The notes beneath the pieces are model-generated. The model saw nothing but the letters and a program-made list of their open reading frames with translations, searched no databases and had not been told where the DNA came from. A DNA stretch of 64,000 nucleotides, taken from NCBI GenBank assembly GCA_965119215.1, contig CBCPKK010000005.1:310001-374000 (forward strand). Reading direction: 5' to 3'. The DNA comes from Buttiauxella sp965119215 (GTDB lineage: Bacteria > Pseudomonadota > Gammaproteobacteria > Enterobacterales > Enterobacteriaceae). Below are positions 62,042-64,000 of the stretch, piece after piece. Numbering within the stretch: position 1 is the first letter of the stretch; every line of letters begins with the position of its first letter. The translations under genes were made by a program, and so were the position numbers.

Positions 62042-63481
62042 CTATTTCAACGCGTTAAGTGCTGCTGCTACACCCGCGCCATACTCTGGATGCACCTGGT
62101 TAAACAGGGCAATCTGGCGCTCCTGAATAAACTCTGGGACATCTTTCATATCACCGGCAATGCGGTTGAACATGCGTTGGTGCTCTTCAGCACTCAGCAG
62201 GTTATACAGCGCGCGCGGCTGCGTGAAGTAATCAGTATCTTCACGATGGTTCCAGTGATCCGCCGCCCCTTCCAGGCTTAACGGTGGTTCGCTGAAATCA
62301 GGCTGCTCCTGGAACACATTAAAGCTGTTTGGCTCATAAGTTGGGCCGTTACCGCTGTTGCCATCAATACGCATCGCACCATCACGATGGTAGTTATGGA
62401 ACGGACATTTCGGTGCGTTAACCGGGATTTGATGATGGTTAACACCCAAACGGTAGCGGTGTGCGTCGCCGTAAGAGAACAGGCGGCCTTGCAGCATACG
62501 GTCTGGAGAGAAACCAATGCCTGGCACAACGTTCGCTGGGGACATGGCCACTTGCTCAACATCGGCAAAGTAGTTGTCCGGGTTACGGTTCAGTTCCAGC
62601 TCACCCACTTCAATCAGCGGATAATCACCGTGCGGCCAGACTTTGGTCAGGTCAAACGGGTTGTATGGTGTCTGTGAAGCTTCCGCTTCCGGCATGACTT
62701 GCACGTAGAATTTCCAGCGTGGGAAATCGCCACCTTCAATGGAGTCAAACAAATCGCGCTGCGAGCTTTCACGGTCGTTGGCGATGATTGCCGCTGCTTC
62801 ATCGTCCATCAGGTTGGCGATTTGCTGTTGTGTTTTCAGGTGGAATTTCACCCAGAAACGCTCGTTGTCGTTATTGATAAAGCTGAACGTGTGGCTACCA
62901 AAACCGTGAATATGACGATAAGAACGTGGCAGGCCGCGGTCGCTAAAGTCGATGGTTAACTGGTGCAGAGATTCAGGAAGCTGTGAGAAGAAATCCCACT
63001 TGTAGGTGGCGTTACGCAGGTTGGTGCGCGGGTCGCGCTTCACAACGTGGTTTAAGTCAGGGAATTTTAATGGGTCGCGCAGATAAAACACTGGGGTGTT
63101 GTTGCCGACTAAATCCCAGTTGCCTTCTTCGGTATAAAACTTCATGGAGAAACCGCGAATATCACGCTCGGCATCTGCGGCACCGCGCTCGCCTGCAACG
63201 GTTGAGAAGCGCAGGAACATCTCGGTTTTCTTGCCAATCTCAGAGAAGATCTTTGCTCGGGTGAACTGCGTAATATCGTGTGTGACAGTAAACGTACCAA
63301 ATGCGCCGGAGCCCTTGGCGTGCATGCGACGCTCTGGGATAACTTCACGGTCAAAGTGGGCCAGTTTCTCTAAAAACCATACATCCTGTAATAGCATTGG
63401 GCCACGGGGGCCGGCGGTTGCAACATTGTTATTGTGGGCTACGGGAGCCCCGGATGCAGTCGTTAATCCTTTCTTGCTCAT
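62042..63481 (-). CDS. katA: Monofunctional haem catalase (small-subunit type)
   Basis: A 479-residue catalase that disproportionates hydrogen peroxide. The ATG at 63481 has GGAGA 7 nt upstream; the ATG four codons earlier overlaps that site. Catalytic His54 in RRMHAKGSGAFGTF, Asn in the DLVGNNTPVFYLRD region, and the haem-ligand Tyr in RLFSYGDAHRYRLG are present. The size and lack of a C-terminal flavodoxin-like domain set it apart from E. coli KatE; it resembles KatA of Proteus and similar genera. It diverges from yfaZ across 260 bp in which I see no named regulator site. Confidence 0.93.
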   Translation of the reverse strand: MSKKGLTTASGAPVAHNNNVATAGPRGPMLLQDVWFLEKLAHFDREVIPERRMHAKGSGAFGTFTVTHDITQFTRAKIFSEIGKKTEMFLRFSTVAGERGAADAERDIRGFSMKFYTEEGNWDLVGNNTPVFYLRDPLKFPDLNHVVKRDPRTNLRNATYKWDFFSQLPESLHQLTIDFSDRGLPRSYRHIHGFGSHTFSFINNDNERFWVKFHLKTQQQIANLMDDEAAAIIANDRESSQRDLFDSIEGGDFPRWKFYVQVMPEAEASQTPYNPFDLTKVWPHGDYPLIEVGELELNRNPDNYFADVEQVAMSPANVVPGIGFSPDRMLQGRLFSYGDAHRYRLGVNHHQIPVNAPKCPFHNYHRDGAMRIDGNSGNGPTYEPNSFNVFQEQPDFSEPPLSLEGAADHWNHREDTDYFTQPRALYNLLSAEEHQRMFNRIAGDMKDVPEFIQERQIALFNQVHPEYGAGVAAALNALK

Positions 63482-63741
63482 TGTTGTCTCCATGTATCAA
63501 TGTGAGTAGCGGCCAAAAGCGGAACGAGGTGTTCTCTCTATTTATAGGGAAGTAATGGCCTTTGAGCAATTTGGCACTTTCTATCGCTGCCATACATTGA
63601 TCCTGTCACGAGATTGCCGGTTTTTTTCATTTTCTTACAAACGAATGATAAAAAGCATTTCTAATGCATTGATTGAATGAATAGTGGCTGTAGAATCGGC
63701 GTTTTTTCAGGGATCTCCCTTTTTCAGCTCAGGATTGAATG

Positions 63742-64000
63742 CATGAACAAATTATTAATGGCGGGTGTTGCCGGTTTAGCCCTCGTTTCAGCATCAGCAA
63801 GCGCTATCAGTGTCAGCGGCGAAGCGGGTGAAAAATATACCAACATTGGTGTGGGTTTTGGTACCGAATCCACCGGTATTGCTATCAATGGCAACTATGC
63901 GCATAACGATGATGATGGCGATATCGTCGGTCTCGGCTTAGGTCTGAATATTCCATTGGGGCCGATGATGGCAACGGTTGGCGGACGTGGTGTTTATCTG
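63742..64000 (+). CDS. yfaZ: YfaZ family outer-membrane protein (5' part)
   Basis: 86 codons up to the window edge. Signal peptide MNKLLMAGVAGLALVSASAS then AIS; continues GEAGEKYTNIGVGFGTESTG, DDDGDIVGLGLGLNIPLGPM and MATVGGRGVYL, closely matching E. coli YfaZ. AGGA lies 8 nt before the ATG. Function unknown, porin-like barrel. In E. coli yfaZ also lies near menE, beyond the arn genes and pmrD, which are not between them here. Confidence 0.92.

Noticed and set aside
1..64000. CRISPR array
   Set aside because: No regularly spaced identical short repeats were found; the repeats seen are Rhs core copies, symE pieces, tRNAs and REP-like stems.

Overview
The window is chromosomal DNA of an enteric gammaproteobacterium (Enterobacteriaceae). 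Nearly every housekeeping protein aligns by eye, almost end to end, with its E. coli or Salmonella counterpart, and the regulatory sites (NagC, CRP, KdpE, ChiX pairing, GcvB-type C/A-rich leader) are of the enteric kind. The species is not E. coli or Salmonella: it combines an ybfA-elaA junction, a tct locus beside men, and a clade-3 type catalase next to yfaZ. A genus such as Buttiauxella or Kluyvera is possible, but this is a guess.

Layout. 1-7.5 kb: start of gltI, then lnt-corC-ybeY-ybeZ-miaB on the minus strand and ubiF on plus. 7.6-8.2 kb: six tRNA genes (Gln, Met, Gln, Gln, Leu, Met) behind one strong promoter. 8.4-16.8 kb: asnB, then the amino-sugar regulon nagBACD diverging from nagE. 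16.9-26 kb: glnS, chiPQ, fur, fldA, ybfE, ybfF, seqA-pgm. 26-33.8 kb: kdpFABC-kdpDE. 34.1-42.4 kb: ybfA, then (after an apparent synteny breakpoint) elaA, elaB and the menaquinone operon menFDHBCE. 42.4-47.5 kb: tctCBA tricarboxylate transporter diverging from tctDE, with tctE cut by an in-frame amber codon.

47.5-61.9 kb is an accessory island. Going leftwards (the direction of rhs transcription) it holds a DUF2169 adaptor gene, a full-length PAAR-like Rhs effector with a nuclease-like tip and an Imm50-like immunity gene, a symE remnant on the opposite strand, an Rhs core-plus-tip fragment with another tip and small immunity gene, an intact symE-like gene, then a mobile module (XRE regulator, CHC2/Toprim primase-helicase, XerC/D-like recombinase, RHH-ParE toxin-antitoxin pair, GC-rich non-coding end with a perfect 19-bp inverted repeat), and a third Rhs tip with its Imm32-like gene and another symE remnant. 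The recurring order tip, immunity, symE piece suggests successive C-terminal tip displacement.

62-64 kb returns to chromosomal genes: katA (minus) and the start of yfaZ (plus).

Functionally the core part couples amino-sugar use (NagE, ChiP uptake; NagA/NagB catabolism; NagC control; GlnS between them), glutamine and asparagine metabolism, K+ uptake (Kdp), iron control (Fur/FldA), replication control (SeqA) and anaerobic quinone synthesis (Men). The island is a competition (T6SS/Rhs) and plasticity locus.
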